Of a stretch of 13,182 nt of DNA, positions 6,328 to 12,813 are shown one piece after another. Each line of letters starts with the position of its first letter. The first letter of the stretch is position 1. A program made the translations under genes and the position numbers. This DNA is from RAM1 sp943372585 (GTDB lineage Bacteria > Pseudomonadota > Gammaproteobacteria > Burkholderiales > Burkholderiaceae_C). Below the pieces are notes generated by a model. The model was not told the origin of the DNA and searched no databases. It was given only the letters and a program-made list of their open reading frames with translations. The DNA is taken from NCBI GenBank assembly GCA_943372585.1, contig CALRZF020000069.1:1-13182 (forward strand), in the 5' to 3' direction.

Positions 6328-8478
6328 GGATGCCTTTTCCAATGCCATGCACCATCGCAGCAGATACTGAATCTCTTCCTGGGCCAGTGGATTCGGATTC
6401 ATGTGCAGGCGCTGAAGTTTCCCTTCGATAGCGTGGGACAGTGCTTCGCTATCCACATTCAGCGCTTCAAACAACGCAAGGGATTCAGACCCGGGCAGTT
6501 GCGCGTCCAGAATGCCGCAGGCCATGGCCACCACCCGGCCCGGCGCATGGTACAGAGCAAGCTGGGCTGCAGTTTCCGCGGGGTCATTGCGGTCCTCAGG
6601 GTGAGCACCTGCCAGAAGACTGCCTTTGTCCTGAGGCGCCAGGCTGGAGCTGGCGATTTCACGGCAATAAGCATGCATCGCGTCCTCGGGCCAGCAGTCG
6701 GATGGGAGGACCGCCAGGTGCCCCAGAAATGGATGACCCGAATGCGGGTCTTCCGACTTCAGCAACCACAGCTTGTCGTGTATGGACAACCTGTCGGGTG
6801 GGGCAGCCAGAATGCCGCGCACATAGGCGATCACGTTGTCCGGCTGGTTACGCACGCCTGCCCAGATCAAAGGAGAGCGTCCATCCCCGTCCGTGGCGCA
6901 AAGCATCTCCACACGGTCGAACGCATGCGCTTTCGTGTCAAGGATCGCCTCGATGCTGCGCGTGACGCAATCGGGGGCATGGCTGTCCATGGCCGCCATC
7001 AGGAATGTGGCGCTGCCGATATGCGCGGGGTTCACATGCAGGCGGGGGCCGGTGCCGGGGGTTTTGCCAACGGCGCCTTCGCGCTCCTGGGGTGGTGTCC
7101 AGCGTATAAGCGTTCCGGCCCTGGGCTCCATAGGGAAATACTCCCGCTGTTCATGCGGCGTCAGCCAGGCGCTGATGGGGATGCGGGCAAACGATTCGGG
7201 GTCCGGCGCTACCATGCAATGGTCCTGCACGCTGCGGTTGGGATCGAACAGCCTGGCGCTGTACTGCGTGTGCCCTTTGTCGCCAGACGCTTGCTCAGGC
7301 CTTGCCAGCTCCAGGACCATGGCGTGGCGCGGTGAATTGAAGAAAAACCACTGGGTCTGGCCCGGCTGCAGTTGCTCCAGCTGCTGCGCGACCATGGGGC
7401 CGAAGTTGTCCAGGTCGAAAAGGGCTTCGGCACGTGCGCCGGTCATCATGCCGTATTCCTCTTTCGCCACCTCATCGGTGTAGCCTGTGGTGATGCCCTG
7501 CATGATGGATTGGCCCCTGTCAAAGGCCGAACTTTCATCACCGCCCTTGCCATCCAGGATTTTCTGGTTCTGAGCCATCGCCCAAACCATGCACATGGAG
7601 TGGCACTTGAGCAGGTCGTCCGGCTGAGGAAGCGGGTGGGGGGAAAATTCTCCAACCTGCCGCTTGGCGTCACCGTTCAGGTTGAGCGTGCTCGCGGTGT
7701 TCTGGTCAAACCCCCAGGATGCCTGCGCCCAGACGGTGCCCGCCAGCATCTTGGGCGGACCCAGGGGCTCGCCCGACTTGCTGTCAAAGTACTCCACGAC
7801 CGACGGGATATGCGCCGGATCATTTGTACCGTTGGCATGAGCGAGGGCATGCGCAGGCACCTTCACAAGCAGGTTTGACACGTCGCCGTTGACACAGACA
7901 GTCAGTTTCTCGGGGTGGTCGGGCTGGAGCTTGTGAAGATCCACGATCAGCCGCTGTGCATCAGGCTCCCGCTCAGGGGCTGTGACCGTGACATGCCCGA
8001 GGTCTGCCATGCGGGCCAGCCCGGCTGCCACTGAATCCAGATGCGCAAGCTGGGCGATGTTGGCATCGGCGATGCCATGCCCCTCGCGGGCGCGAACGTA
8101 GCCGTCCAGCTGGGCCCATGCGTCGGGGTGCAAAACCGGCACATCGCCAGGCGCCGGGTACTCGCCCGGCAAGCTGGACTGGCCAAAATTGCGCAGGTCC
8201 AGAGTAGCGCCGTTCAGGCAGTCTTGCAGCAGGCTCCTGATGGTTGCTGTCACCCGCAGTTCATCTGCATCCGAAAGCGGCCCTGACAACGCCTGCGCGT
8301 AGGCGTCCAGGCAATGGTCAATGAGTTGTTGGGCCGTGCGCGGCTCGTCCGGCAGGCCCTTGGTTTCCCGCGGGGCAGGCGGCGCCGTGTTGCGCGCGGA
8401 GTCGTCCGCACGGGGCATCGACAGAAAAGAATGGGAGCCGGGGCCGGTGTAGCCGGATGACAGTGAATGGAAGGACAT
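6316..8478 (-). CDS. Probable type III effector, ShET2/EspL-like cysteine protease
   Basis: The product has 720 residues, no signal peptide and no membrane segment. The first ~45 residues are Ser/Pro/Gly-rich and disordered-looking (MSFHSLSSGYTGPGSHSFLS), as in type III secretion signals. Around 250-415 I see what looks like a papain-like protease core: Cys292 in KCHSMCMVWA (pattern C-x2-M-x3-W as in YopT-type C58 proteases), His385 in SPRHAMVLEL and Asp412 in LFDPN. The order and spacing (93 and 27 residues) resemble EspL/ShET2 effectors, which cleave host proteins. Cys296 is a second nucleophile candidate. Residues ~485-670 hold four degenerate repeats of 45-50 residues, like the ankyrin-type tails of EspL/OspD proteins. 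ATG 8478 has AAAGG 6 bases upstream; a TTG at 8571 would add 31 residues without a good ribosome site. G+C looks slightly lower than in neighbours. The effector role is inference; the family match rests on motif recognition only. Confidence 0.72.
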   Translation of the reverse strand: MSFHSLSSGYTGPGSHSFLSMPRADDSARNTAPPAPRETKGLPDEPRTAQQLIDHCLDAYAQALSGPLSDADELRVTATIRSLLQDCLNGATLDLRNFGQSSLPGEYPAPGDVPVLHPDAWAQLDGYVRAREGHGIADANIAQLAHLDSVAAGLARMADLGHVTVTAPEREPDAQRLIVDLHKLQPDHPEKLTVCVNGDVSNLLVKVPAHALAHANGTNDPAHIPSVVEYFDSKSGEPLGPPKMLAGTVWAQASWGFDQNTASTLNLNGDAKRQVGEFSPHPLPQPDDLLKCHSMCMVWAMAQNQKILDGKGGDESSAFDRGQSIMQGITTGYTDEVAKEEYGMMTGARAEALFDLDNFGPMVAQQLEQLQPGQTQWFFFNSPRHAMVLELARPEQASGDKGHTQYSARLFDPNRSVQDHCMVAPDPESFARIPISAWLTPHEQREYFPMEPRAGTLIRWTPPQEREGAVGKTPGTGPRLHVNPAHIGSATFLMAAMDSHAPDCVTRSIEAILDTKAHAFDRVEMLCATDGDGRSPLIWAGVRNQPDNVIAYVRGILAAPPDRLSIHDKLWLLKSEDPHSGHPFLGHLAVLPSDCWPEDAMHAYCREIASSSLAPQDKGSLLAGAHPEDRNDPAETAAQLALYHAPGRVVAMACGILDAQLPGSESLALFEALNVDSEALSHAIEGKLQRLHMNPNPLAQEEIQYLLRWCMALEKASGPD
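6470..7030 (-). repeat. Four degenerate 45-50-residue protein repeats in the effector C-terminus
   Basis: The repeats align on a hydrophobic helix followed by a second helix ending in I-L. The units are ATFLMAAMDSHAPDCV (Thr491), SPLIWAGVRNQPDNVI (Pro536), HPFLGHLAVLPSDCWP (Pro583) and a last unit DPAETAAQLALYHAPG (Pro633), giving steps of 45, 47 and 50 residues. Second helices end SIEAILD, YVRGILA, YCREIA and ACGILDA. The pattern is ankyrin-like helical pairs, longer than the usual 33-residue unit. Boundaries are approximate. Confidence 0.5.
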
Positions 8479-8573
8479 GGTCAGCCTTTCGGGCTGTGGG
8501 GTGGGGCTCCCTGCGCATGCGGCCGCCGTTCTGGCACCCGGCTTGGGCCGGGCGCACTCCCTGTCCTTCAAAC

Positions 8574-8614
8574 TGGTTCTTGCCTGCCCTCATGGTGGGC
8601 GATTTGGTTCTTGC
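8574..8614. repeat. 10-bp direct repeat GCAAGAACCA upstream of the effector gene
   Basis: On the minus strand GCAAGAACCA occurs at 8614-8605 and again at 8583-8574, start to start 31 bases, about three helical turns. Both copies lie between the inverted repeat at 8614-8643 and the effector start. The copies are exact; a role as regulator sites is inference. Confidence 0.5.
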
Positions 8615-8643
8615 AGATAACTATATGTATGGATAGTTATCTG
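8614..8643. promoter_or_regulatory. Perfect 11-bp inverted repeat, likely operator over the effector promoter
   Basis: CAGATAACTAT (8614-8624) and ATAGTTATCTG (8633-8643) are exact reverse complements around the 8-base spacer ATGTATGG. Centre-to-centre spacing is 19 bp, near two helical turns, as for a dimeric regulator. The block is strikingly A+T-rich in a G+C-rich genome. On the minus strand it contains TATAGT (8625-8620), a fair -10 for the effector gene, with a leader of about 130 bases. The stem is too A+T-rich, and lacks a U-run, to be a good metG terminator. No PIP box (TTCGB-N15-TTCGB) was seen here. Confidence 0.55.
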
Positions 8644-8654
8644 AAGGTCTTGCC

Positions 8655-10691
8655 TCAGCGCACCCGCATGCCCGGCTGCGCGCCCGCCGTGGGCTCCAGG
8701 ACGTAGATGCCGGGGTTGGCTTTCTCGTCGCCGTGGCTGGCGGCCAGCACCATGCCTTCGCTCACGCCGAACTTCATCTTGCGCGGCGCCAGGTTGGCGA
8801 CCATGACGGTGTGTTTGCCCACCAGGTCTTCGGGTTGGTAGGCGCTGGCGATGCCGCTGAACACATTGCGCGTGCGGCCTTCGCCCACATCCAGCGTCAG
8901 GCGCAGCAGCTTGGTGGAGCCTTCCACGGCCTCGCAGTTGACGATCTTGGCAATGCGCAAATCGATCTTCGTGAAGTCGTCAATCGTGATGGTGGGGGCC
9001 AGTTCTTCGCCACCCGGCGTGAGCTTTTCGGGCTCCGGTTCGGCCGGCGCTTCAAACAACGCATCCAGCTGCTTCACGTCCACGCGCTGCATCAAATGCT
9101 CGTACTTGCCCACCGTGTGGCCCGCGCCCAGCGGCGTGGCGGCGTTGCCCCAACCCAGCGGCGCGCATTGCAAAAAGCCTTCGGCCTGCGCGGCCAGTGC
9201 GGGCAGCACGGGCTTCAGGCAGGCGGTCAGCAGCTTGAACATCTCCAGGCACCAGCTGCCCACGGCGGCGGCTTCATCGGCCTTGCCTTCCTTGGTGAGC
9301 TTCCAGGGTGCGGCGGCGTCAAACGCGGTATTCACCACATCGGCCACGGCCATGATCTCGCGCAGGGCGCGGGCGTAGTCGCGCGACTCGTACAGCGCCT
9401 TGACACTCGCGGCCAGCGCCGCAGCGTCCACCTCGGCCAGAGACGGCGCTGCCACCAGCTTGCCCCCCGGCACAAACTTCACTGCCCGGCTGGCAATGTT
9501 CACGTACTTGCCGATCAGGTCGCTGTTGACGCGGGCCATGAAGTCGTCGGGGTTGAAGTCGATGTCTTCATTGCGGCCGTTCAGCTTGGCGGCCAGGTAA
9601 TAGCGCAGCCATTCGGGGTTCATGCCCAGGCTCAGGTACTTCAATGGGTCCAGGCCGGTGCCGCGGCTCTTGCTCATCTTCTCGCCGTTGTTCACGGTCA
9701 AAAAGCCGTGCACAAACACCTGGTTGGGCACCTTGCGGCCGCTGAAGTGCAGCATGGCCGGCCAGAACAGCGTGTGGAAGGTGATGATGTCCTTGCCGAT
9801 GAAGTGGTACTGCTCCACGGTGGGGTCGGCAATGAACTGGTCGTAGTCCACACCGATCTTGCCCAGGTAATTCTTGAGCGAGGCCAGGTAGCCCACCGGC
9901 GCGTCCAGCCACACATAAAAGTACTTGCCTGGCGCGTCGGGAATCTCGATGCCAAAGTACGGCGCGTCGCGGCTGATGTCCCAGTCGCCCATGGCGGTCT
10001 TGCCGTTCTCGTCCGGCACCAGCCATTCGCTGATCTTGTTCAGCACCTCGGTCTGCACGGCGCCGCTGTTCGTCCAGGTGTTCAAGAAATCCAGGCAGCG
10101 CGGGTCCGACAGCTTGAAGAAGAAATGCTCCGACGTCTTGAGCACCGGCGTGGCGCCCGACAGCGCCGAATACGGGTTGATCAGGTCCGTGGGGCTGTAG
10201 ACCTTGGAACAGACCTCGCAGTTGTCGCCGTACTGGTCCTTGGCATGGCAGTTGGGGCATTCGCCCTTGATGAACCGGTCGGGCAGGAACATATTCTTTT
10301 CAGGGTCAAAGAACTGTTCAATGGTCTTGCTGGAAATCAGGCCGTTGGCCTTCAGGTCGCGGTAAATCTGCTGGGCCAGCTCATGGTTCTCGGGCGCGTC
10401 GGTGCTGTGCCAGTTGTCAAACGCGATGTGAAAGCCGTCCAGGTATTCCTTGCGGCCGGCGGCAATGCCGGCCACAAAAGCCTGCGGCGTCACGCCGGCC
10501 TTTTCGGCCGCGATCATGATGGGCGCGCCGTGAGCATCGTCGGCACAGACAAAATGCACCTGGCTGCCCTGCATGCGCTGGTGGCGCACCCAGATGTCGG
10601 CCTGGATGTATTCCATGATGTGGCCGATGTGGAACTTGCCGTTGGCGTAGGGCAGGGCGGTGGTGACAAAGAGCTTGCGCTGGGCAGACAT
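8655..10691 (-). CDS. metG: Methionyl-tRNA synthetase
   Basis: This class I synthetase charges tRNA-Met with methionine in the cytoplasm. The 678-residue product has the HIGH motif (His21-Ile-Gly-His24 within YANGKFHIGH), a zinc knuckle with Cys145, Cys148, Cys158 and Cys161, and the KMSKS loop at 338-342. A C-terminal Trbp111-type tRNA-binding domain follows (about 570-678, ITIDDFTKIDLRIAKI onward), as in dimeric long-form MetG. I chose ATG 10691 since conserved sequence starts at once (KLFVTTALPYANG); the reading frame stays open 131 codons further upstream, but that part is unlike any MetG and covers the promoter region. A weak AGAAG precedes the start. It is divergent from the 115-codon gene and chaperone gene, beyond which lies apbC. 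Confidence 0.97.
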   Translation of the reverse strand: MSAQRKLFVTTALPYANGKFHIGHIMEYIQADIWVRHQRMQGSQVHFVCADDAHGAPIMIAAEKAGVTPQAFVAGIAAGRKEYLDGFHIAFDNWHSTDAPENHELAQQIYRDLKANGLISSKTIEQFFDPEKNMFLPDRFIKGECPNCHAKDQYGDNCEVCSKVYSPTDLINPYSALSGATPVLKTSEHFFFKLSDPRCLDFLNTWTNSGAVQTEVLNKISEWLVPDENGKTAMGDWDISRDAPYFGIEIPDAPGKYFYVWLDAPVGYLASLKNYLGKIGVDYDQFIADPTVEQYHFIGKDIITFHTLFWPAMLHFSGRKVPNQVFVHGFLTVNNGEKMSKSRGTGLDPLKYLSLGMNPEWLRYYLAAKLNGRNEDIDFNPDDFMARVNSDLIGKYVNIASRAVKFVPGGKLVAAPSLAEVDAAALAASVKALYESRDYARALREIMAVADVVNTAFDAAAPWKLTKEGKADEAAAVGSWCLEMFKLLTACLKPVLPALAAQAEGFLQCAPLGWGNAATPLGAGHTVGKYEHLMQRVDVKQLDALFEAPAEPEPEKLTPGGEELAPTITIDDFTKIDLRIAKIVNCEAVEGSTKLLRLTLDVGEGRTRNVFSGIASAYQPEDLVGKHTVMVANLAPRKMKFGVSEGMVLAASHGDEKANPGIYVLEPTAGAQPGMRVR

Positions 10692-10732
10692 GGCGTACTT
10701 CTGGAAGAGGGTTCTTCTGGGGGAAACCGCTG

Positions 10733-10738
10733 ATTTTA
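10733..10738 (-). promoter_or_regulatory. Predicted -10 element of metG
   Basis: The minus strand reads CCTAAAATCAGCGG with TAAAAT at 10738-10733, 41 bases before the metG ATG. A -35 box is not obvious. The element shares its CTAAAAT core with those at 4352 and 6272. It lies right beside the TTCC half-site of the divergent promoter region. Confidence 0.42.
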
Positions 10739-10742
10739 GGAG

Positions 10743-10782
10743 TTCCGGCCCGGCCAGCGGATTTCCAGCCGTCCGTATAGAT
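10743..10782 (+). promoter_or_regulatory. Degenerate PIP-like box and -10 for the small protein-chaperone unit
   Basis: TTCCG (10743-10747) and TTCCA (10763-10767) are direct half-sites with 15 bases between them, inside a longer match AGTTCCGGCC / ATTTCCAGCC (8 of 10 identical, 20 bp apart). The spacing equals that of the plant-inducible promoter box TTCGB-N15-TTCGB bound by HrpX-type activators, but each half has one mismatch. TATAGAT follows at 10776, only 8 bases on, closer than the usual ~30. It may be an activator site of another kind. Confidence 0.33.
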
Positions 10783-10838
10783 GGCGCGGGATGCCGCCGC
10801 CACCAGAATGGGCCCTTGTCCATTGCCAGGAGCCAACC

Positions 10839-11186
10839 ATGGAAGTTAGACGTCCTTCGACGGTGTCCATGCCGCTGGTGGGCGCTGCCGACGGCAAGCA
10901 CAGCCCCGGCCAGCACCCACCGCCCTCCATCCAAAGCGGCCCTGCGGCCCAGGTGCCAGTGCCGGTCCAGGTGCAAGGCCCCGGGGGGCACGTCCTGTGG
11001 ATACTGGCTGATCACATGTTGGGCGACATGCGGGACCTGGCGCTGCGCATGGAACACCTCGCATCGCCGGGCAATGCCTATCAACTGATGCGCCGCAACC
11101 CCGGAAGCGTCGCGATGGTCGCCGCGGTCGTCCTGCTGGGGAGTGGCATGACCCTGGCCGGCCTTGCGATCACCGGGCGGCTATGA
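10839..11186 (+). CDS. Small protein with C-terminal membrane segment, possible type III cargo
   Basis: The 115-residue product is not recognised. Residues 1-50 are Pro/Ser/Gly/Gln-rich and probably disordered (SPGQHPPPSIQSGPAAQ, then VPVPVQVQGPGG). Residues 51-85 look helical and amphipathic (HVLWILADHMLGDMRDLALR). Residues 90-112 are one hydrophobic segment (SVAMVAAVVLLGSGMTLAGL) ending in GRL. There is no N-terminal signal peptide. The start ATG has AGGAG 7 bases upstream, so expression is likely strong. The stop overlaps the next ATG by 4 bases (ATGA), tying it to a CesT-type chaperone gene. Effectors often sit directly before their chaperone gene, so this may be a secreted membrane-inserting protein; a resident membrane protein is the alternative. 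Confidence 0.72.
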   Translation: MEVRRPSTVSMPLVGAADGKHSPGQHPPPSIQSGPAAQVPVPVQVQGPGGHVLWILADHMLGDMRDLALRMEHLASPGNAYQLMRRNPGSVAMVAAVVLLGSGMTLAGLAITGRL

Positions 11187-11653
11187 GTGCAGCGCAATTT
11201 TTGGCCTTGCGCGATGCATTCTGCGAACTGGCCGGCGAGGCGGCTCCTGAACTGGTGGCCGACGCGGCGGGCACGCTGGCGTTCCACCAGGTGATCGGGG
11301 CTTATTCCGTGACGTTCACGTATGCGCCGTGCCTGAGCGACAACGACGTTTTCATCATGATGGACTTCGGCAAGATGGCCGCTGCGGCCGGGCTGCAGGA
11401 ATGGCACACACTGATGCAGTGCAACACCCTGATGTTCGGCAAGAACTCGCCGGTGTTTGGCTTGAGCGAAGCCGGCAACCTCGTCCTTCAGCGGGTGTAT
11501 CCGCTCGCATCGGCCACGGGCCAGGAACTGCACGCCATCGTCAACGGCCTGGTGGGCTGGGCAGATCAATGGCACGCCGGTGCGTGGCTGCAACCAGACG
11601 AGCAGGCTGCGCCGACGCCGCTGGCCGCCGCAATGCTGGATCGCCTGGCATAG
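11183..11653 (+). CDS. CesT-family type III secretion chaperone
   Basis: The 156-residue product is a small acidic cytoplasmic protein with the Tir-chaperone (CesT/class I) layout. It has an N-terminal helix (FLALRDAFCELAGEA), a beta strand set (AYSVTFTYAP, then DVFIMMDFGKM), a central helix with LMQCNTLMFGKNSP, the VFGLSEAGNLVLQRVYPL strand pair and a C-terminal helix ending NGLVGWADQWHAG. Such proteins dimerise and hold effectors ready for the type III ATPase. It starts within the stop codon of the upstream small gene (ATGA) and has only a weak ribosome site, so it is probably translationally coupled. Its clients may be that small protein and the protease-like effector beyond metG. The family call is by fold pattern and motifs; clients are inference. 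Confidence 0.8.
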   Translation: MSAAQFLALRDAFCELAGEAAPELVADAAGTLAFHQVIGAYSVTFTYAPCLSDNDVFIMMDFGKMAAAAGLQEWHTLMQCNTLMFGKNSPVFGLSEAGNLVLQRVYPLASATGQELHAIVNGLVGWADQWHAGAWLQPDEQAAPTPLAAAMLDRLA

Positions 11654-11674
11654 CGCAGGGGCAGGGGTTGCCGC

Positions 11675-11680
11675 TAAACT
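11675..11680 (+). promoter_or_regulatory. Possible -10 element of apbC
   Basis: GCTAAACTGGCCGG carries TAAACT at 11675-11680, 27 bases before the apbC ATG, in the 54-base gap after the chaperone gene. It resembles the CTAAAAT elements elsewhere in the window. No clear -35 is visible. Confidence 0.3.
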
Positions 11681-11707
11681 GGCCGGCTGCTCCCCTACCT
11701 GACCGCC

Positions 11708-12796
11708 ATGCCCACCCAAGACCAGCTCCTGCAAGCCCTGCAAACCGTCATTGACCCCAACACGGGCAAAGACTTTGTGTCCACCAAGGCCCTGAAGAAC
11801 CTGCAGGTGACCGGCGGCGAGGTGTCGTTTGACGTGGAGCTGGGCTACCCCGCCAAAAGCCAGTTCCCCGCGCTGCGCTCGGCCCTGGTGGCCGCCGCCA
11901 AAACCGTGGCCGGTGTAGACAACGTATCCGCCACCCTGAGCAGCAAGGTCGTGGCCCATGCCGCCCAGCGCGGCGTGAACCTGATGCCGGGCGTGAAGAA
12001 CGTGATTGCCGTGGCGTCGGGCAAGGGCGGTGTGGGCAAGAGCACCACGGCGGTGAACCTGGCGCTGGCCCTGGCGGCCGAGGGTGCGTCGGTGGGCCTG
12101 CTGGACGCCGACATCTACGGCCCCAGCCAGCCCATGATGACCGGCACCAGCGGCAAGCCCGAGACGCTGGACGGCAAGACCATGGAGCCCAAGATCGGCC
12201 ATGGCATCCAGGTCAACTCCATCGGCTTTCTGGTGGGTGAAGACCAGGCCATGGTCTGGCGCGGCCCCATGGCCAGCCAGGCGCTGGAGCAGCTGATCAC
12301 GCAGACCAACTGGAAAGACCTGGACTATCTGATTGTGGACATGCCCCCGGGCACGGGCGACATCCAGCTCACGCTGTGCCAGAAGGTGCCGCTGACCGGC
12401 GCGGTGATCGTCACCACGCCGCAAGACATTGCGCTGATCGACGCACGCAAGGGCATCAAGATGTTTGAAAAAGTGGGCGTGCCCATTTTGGGCATTGTGG
12501 AAAACATGGCCGTGCACGTGTGCAGCGCCTGCGGCCACCTGGAACACATCTTTGGCGTGGACGGCGGGCAAAAGATGGCGGCCGAATACAAGATGGACTA
12601 CCTGGGCGCGCTGCCCCTGTCCATGAGCATCCGCCTGCAGGCCGACAGCGGCAAGCCCACCGTGGTGGCCGAGCCCGACAGCGACGCAGCCCGCCTGTAT
12701 GGCGACATTGCGCGCAAGCTGGCCATCAAGGTCGCGCAAAAGGCGAAAGACTTTTCGTCCAAATTCCCGACCATCACGATTTCCAAGAACACCTGA
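11708..12796 (+). CDS. apbC: Iron-sulfur cluster carrier protein ApbC/Mrp
   Basis: This cytoplasmic P-loop ATPase of the Mrp/NBP35 family carries and transfers Fe-S clusters to target enzymes. The 362-residue protein begins with a MIP18/DUF59 domain (about 5-75, LLQALQTVIDPNTGKDFVS). It continues with the deviant Walker A GKGGVGKSTT (Gly105 to Thr114), the LLDADIYGPSQP switch region, a Walker B-like IVDMPPGTGD, and the cluster-binding Cys272-x2-Cys275 pair (VCSACGH). Length and order are standard. The ATG at 11708 has no clear ribosome site, but the DUF59 domain starts immediately after it. In other proteobacteria mrp is the divergent neighbour of metG; here two genes lie between. Its product could serve the NadA cluster, though nothing in the sequence shows that. 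Confidence 0.95.
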   Translation: MPTQDQLLQALQTVIDPNTGKDFVSTKALKNLQVTGGEVSFDVELGYPAKSQFPALRSALVAAAKTVAGVDNVSATLSSKVVAHAAQRGVNLMPGVKNVIAVASGKGGVGKSTTAVNLALALAAEGASVGLLDADIYGPSQPMMTGTSGKPETLDGKTMEPKIGHGIQVNSIGFLVGEDQAMVWRGPMASQALEQLITQTNWKDLDYLIVDMPPGTGDIQLTLCQKVPLTGAVIVTTPQDIALIDARKGIKMFEKVGVPILGIVENMAVHVCSACGHLEHIFGVDGGQKMAAEYKMDYLGALPLSMSIRLQADSGKPTVVAEPDSDAARLYGDIARKLAIKVAQKAKDFSSKFPTITISKNT

Positions 12797-12813
12797 GCGT
12801 GTAGGGGGCCGCC

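Noticed and set aside
8479..8571. A 31-residue N-terminal extension of the effector from TTG 8571.
   Set aside because: ATG 8478 has a good ribosome site (AAAGG, 6 bases), and the Ser-rich stretch after it looks like a secretion-signal start.
8318..8593. A 91-codon minus-strand frame starting at ATG 8593, possibly a leader peptide.
   Set aside because: It overlaps the effector gene out of frame for most of its length, and its ATG lacks a ribosome site.
8614..8643. The inverted repeat as an intrinsic terminator of metG.
   Set aside because: The stem is A+T-rich with an 8-base loop and no following U-tract, so it should be a poor terminator; an operator fits better.
8733..10733. A 666-codon open frame on the + strand opposite metG.
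   Set aside because: It is a frame opposite a well-supported gene in G+C-rich DNA; its translation is His/Gln/Val/Gly-rich and low in complexity, with no domain I recognise.
10692..11084. A 131-residue N-terminal extension of MetG in the same open frame.
   Set aside because: The conserved MetG sequence begins at ATG 10691, and the extension covers the divergent promoter and the well-started 115-codon gene.
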